Below, piece by piece: positions 42,581 to 43,568 of a stretch of 43,568 nucleotides of DNA. Source of the stretch: CAYUYV01 sp050331455 (GTDB lineage: Bacteria > Pseudomonadota > Alphaproteobacteria > JAJFIK01); assembly GCA_050331455.1 (NCBI GenBank), contig JBHJGV010000019.1, forward strand, positions 1 through 43,568. Reading direction: 5' to 3'. Position 1 is the first letter of the stretch, and the number at the start of each line of letters is the position of its first letter. Under the pieces are notes generated by a model, which was not told the origin of the DNA, ran no database searches, and saw only the letters and a program-made list of their open reading frames with translations. The position numbers were made by a program, and so were the translations under genes.

Positions 42581-42657
42581 AAATGCCCGGATGAGAGCGA
42601 CGCCGGCCTCGCGCAGCGTGGTGTGAGAGCACTGGCCCGTCATGGGCGAAATCGCCC

Positions 42658-42726
42658 GCGCCGGGGGGCGGGCCGGGGTCGCTCCGGCTCCGCCTCTCCG
42701 CTCCTTCCCGGCCCGCCCCCCGGCGC
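42658..42726. repeat. perfect 20-bp inverted repeat 17 bp after the DGR-type gene
   Basis: Arms 42658-42677 and 42707-42726 are perfect complements made almost only of G and C, with a 29-nt loop. The outer end lies 17 bp past the stop codon of the variable protein. DGR target genes are known to carry a hairpin or cruciform just downstream of the variable region that helps target recognition; this one is unusually long. A factor-independent terminator is less likely because no T-run follows. Confidence 0.75.
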
Positions 42727-42743
42727 TCCTGCCTGCTGACCTG

Positions 42744-43568
42744 TTAAGGCCGACCTCGAGCACAACGGAAACCAATGATGCCGATCCGGCTGTCAGGCGT
42801 GCCCGCGTAGCGGATTGCAGCCCGCACAAAGCGAGCATGGTTGCTCCAAGCGCCGCCCCGCAGGGCCCGTGAAGAAGAGCGCTCCGCGCGGCTGTGAGGG
42901 CCGGCAGGGTCCGTGGCAGGGCCTGGGCCATAGGGCCGCTTATCATCCGCACACCACTCCCAGACATTGCCCAGCATGTCGTAAAGGCCCCATGGATTGG
43001 GGGCCTTCTGCCCCACGGGGTGGGTTCCATCGCCACTGTTCCCGCGATACCAGGCAATGGCGTCGAGCACCGGTGCAGTGTCGCTGCTAAGGATTTCCAT
43101 GGGGCCGGCATAGGTGGCGGTGGTTGTGCCGGCGCGGCAGGCATATTCCCACTGGGCCTCGGTGGGCAGTGCGAGATCGAGGCCCGGCATGCGCCCGTTG
43201 ATCCGCTCCAGGAACTGTTGCACATCGTCCCAGGAGACCTGCTCCACCGGCCGGTCAGCCCCCGTGAACCAGCTGGGATTATCGCCCATCACCGCCTGCC
43301 ACAGGGCCTGCGTCACGGGGGTGTCGAACAGCCAGAAGCCCGAGGTCAGCGTGACCTGATGGCGCGGCCCTTCATGGTCGCTCCGCTCCGGCTCATCCTC
43401 CGGCGAGCCCATCCAGAAGAGTCCGGACTCAATCCAGCGCAGCCTCTGGCGCGCGTTCCCCAAACGGATGTCCGCCCAGCGCCCGAACCGGTCCTCTCCC
43501 GCCTCGCTCGCCCAGTCGGGCCGCGCAGCGGGCGGGTTTGGCAGGCTCTTGGACCGGCTCTGAGGGGC
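42744..43568 (-). CDS. FGE-sulfatase/C-type-lectin-fold protein, DGR-type variable protein (5' end beyond the window)
   Basis: The reading frame is open to the right edge, so the start is outside. At least 274 residues are visible. Residues upstream of the TTG at 43463 (E-D-R-F-G-R-W-A-D-I-R) belong to the same family, so that TTG is not the true start. The domain is SUMF1/FGE-sulfatase (PF03781): F-W-M-G-S-P-E-D-E-P-E-R, Q-A-L-W-Q-A-V-M-G, P-V-E-Q-V-S-W-D-D-V, L-P-T-E-A-Q-W-E-Y-A and G-L-Y-D-M-L-G-N-V-W-E-W. It lacks the active-site cysteine pair of true formylglycine-generating enzyme. The variable C-terminus suggests a ligand-binding C-type lectin display protein whose surface is diversified by a retroelement. 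The RT, template and accessory protein are not seen. Confidence 0.8.
   Translation of the reverse strand, partial: APQSRSKSLPNPPAARPDWASEAGEDRFGRWADIRLGNARQRLRWIESGLFWMGSPEDEPERSDHEGPRHQVTLTSGFWLFDTPVTQALWQAVMGDNPSWFTGADRPVEQVSWDDVQQFLERINGRMPGLDLALPTEAQWEYACRAGTTTATYAGPMEILSSDTAPVLDAIAWYRGNSGDGTHPVGQKAPNPWGLYDMLGNVWEWCADDKRPYGPGPATDPAGPHSRAERSSSRALRGGAWSNHARFVRAAIRYAGTPDSRIGIIGFRCARGRP
42747..42860 (-). other. putative DGR variable region (VR)
   Basis: The C-terminal codons of the gene encode R-G-G-A-W-S-N-H-A-R-F, then V-R-A-A-I-R-Y-A-G-T-P-D, then S-R-I-G-I-I-G-F-R. The eleven positions S, N, H, F, I, Y, G, S, I, G, I have codons AGC, AAC, CAT, TTT, ATC, TAC, GGC, AGC, ATC, GGC, ATC. All end in C or T and fit a template carrying AAC or AAT there. 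Invariant neighbours (R-G-G, A-R, R-A-A, P-D, I-G-F-R) match the DGR consensus. Variable codons span 42777-42845. Confidence 0.75.

Noticed and set aside
42545..42653. Small minus-strand reading frame starting M-T-G-Q-C-S-H and ending D-R-S-S-P-P
   Set aside because: It has no ribosome site, overlaps the repeat element, and lies downstream of the GC hairpin; the coding character is weak.
42744..43463. TTG at 43463 as the true start of the FGE-fold gene
   Set aside because: Family-like sequence continues upstream in frame to the window edge, so the gene is cut by the window.
42744..43568. Genuine formylglycine-generating enzyme activating sulfatases
   Set aside because: The C-terminal active-site cysteine pair is absent, no sulfatase gene is nearby, and the C-terminus has a DGR signature.

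Overview
The window is GC-rich chromosomal DNA, most likely from an alphaproteobacterium of a Rhodospirillales/Kiloniellales-like lineage. The clues are the recA-alaS order, a PAS_5-type (PF07310) PAS protein, codon usage strongly favouring G/C at third positions, and an rrn leader with an alphaproteobacterial-style promoter. The genus cannot be read from the sequence. No tRNA gene or CRISPR array was seen, and no reverse transcriptase is encoded here.

Layout. At 1-262 the minus strand carries an rRNA operon promoter and leader whose 16S gene lies off the left edge. From 0.5 to 7.4 kb there are housekeeping and membrane genes: a patatin lipase, a CBS-pair protein, a DUF2157/DUF4401-like membrane protein paired with a GDYXXLXY protein, DUF4389, a rhomboid protease and a PAS_5 protein. 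From 7.5 to 13 kb there are envelope glycosylation genes: a DPM1-like GT2 fused to GtrA, a GT39-like transferase and a CgeB-like transferase. A divergent SAM-binding protein follows. From 13.2 to 18.1 kb lie an orphan prepilin peptidase, an XRE regulator with DnaA-box-like sites upstream, and a LysR regulator divergent from an uncharacterised gene set (unknown protein, GNAT, isochorismatase-like protein, small helical protein). From 18.2 to 24.4 kb come an NhaC antiporter, a secreted unknown, a truncated GspL/PilN-like protein and a TreZ-like protein whose catalytic residues are substituted.

At 24.5-25.3 kb there is the scar of an IS1-like element. It retains the transposase C-terminus, translationally coupled to a solitary PemK/MazF-type toxin, and it joins the 3' end of an MFS transporter. 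From 26.8 to 33.5 kb is part of a surface-polysaccharide locus: heparinase II/III, a GT4 transferase, a monotopic phosphoglycosyl transferase, and wecC and wecB for UDP-ManNAcA. From 33.6 to 37.6 kb are alaS and recA. From 38 to 42.4 kb are a secreted protein with a duplicated four-cysteine motif, a divergent 7TMR-DISM histidine kinase and NarL-type regulator, and a DUF1508 protein.

The most exciting feature is at the right edge. A gene on the minus strand, truncated by the window end, encodes an FGE-sulfatase/C-type-lectin-fold protein. Its last 35 or so codons have the signature of a diversity-generating retroelement (DGR) variable region: eleven codons of the form NNC/NNT sit exactly where DGR template repeats have AAC/AAT. 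A perfect 20-bp inverted repeat lies 17 bp downstream of its stop codon, where DGR targets carry a hairpin. The template repeat and reverse transcriptase are not in this window, so they would lie further right or elsewhere in the genome.
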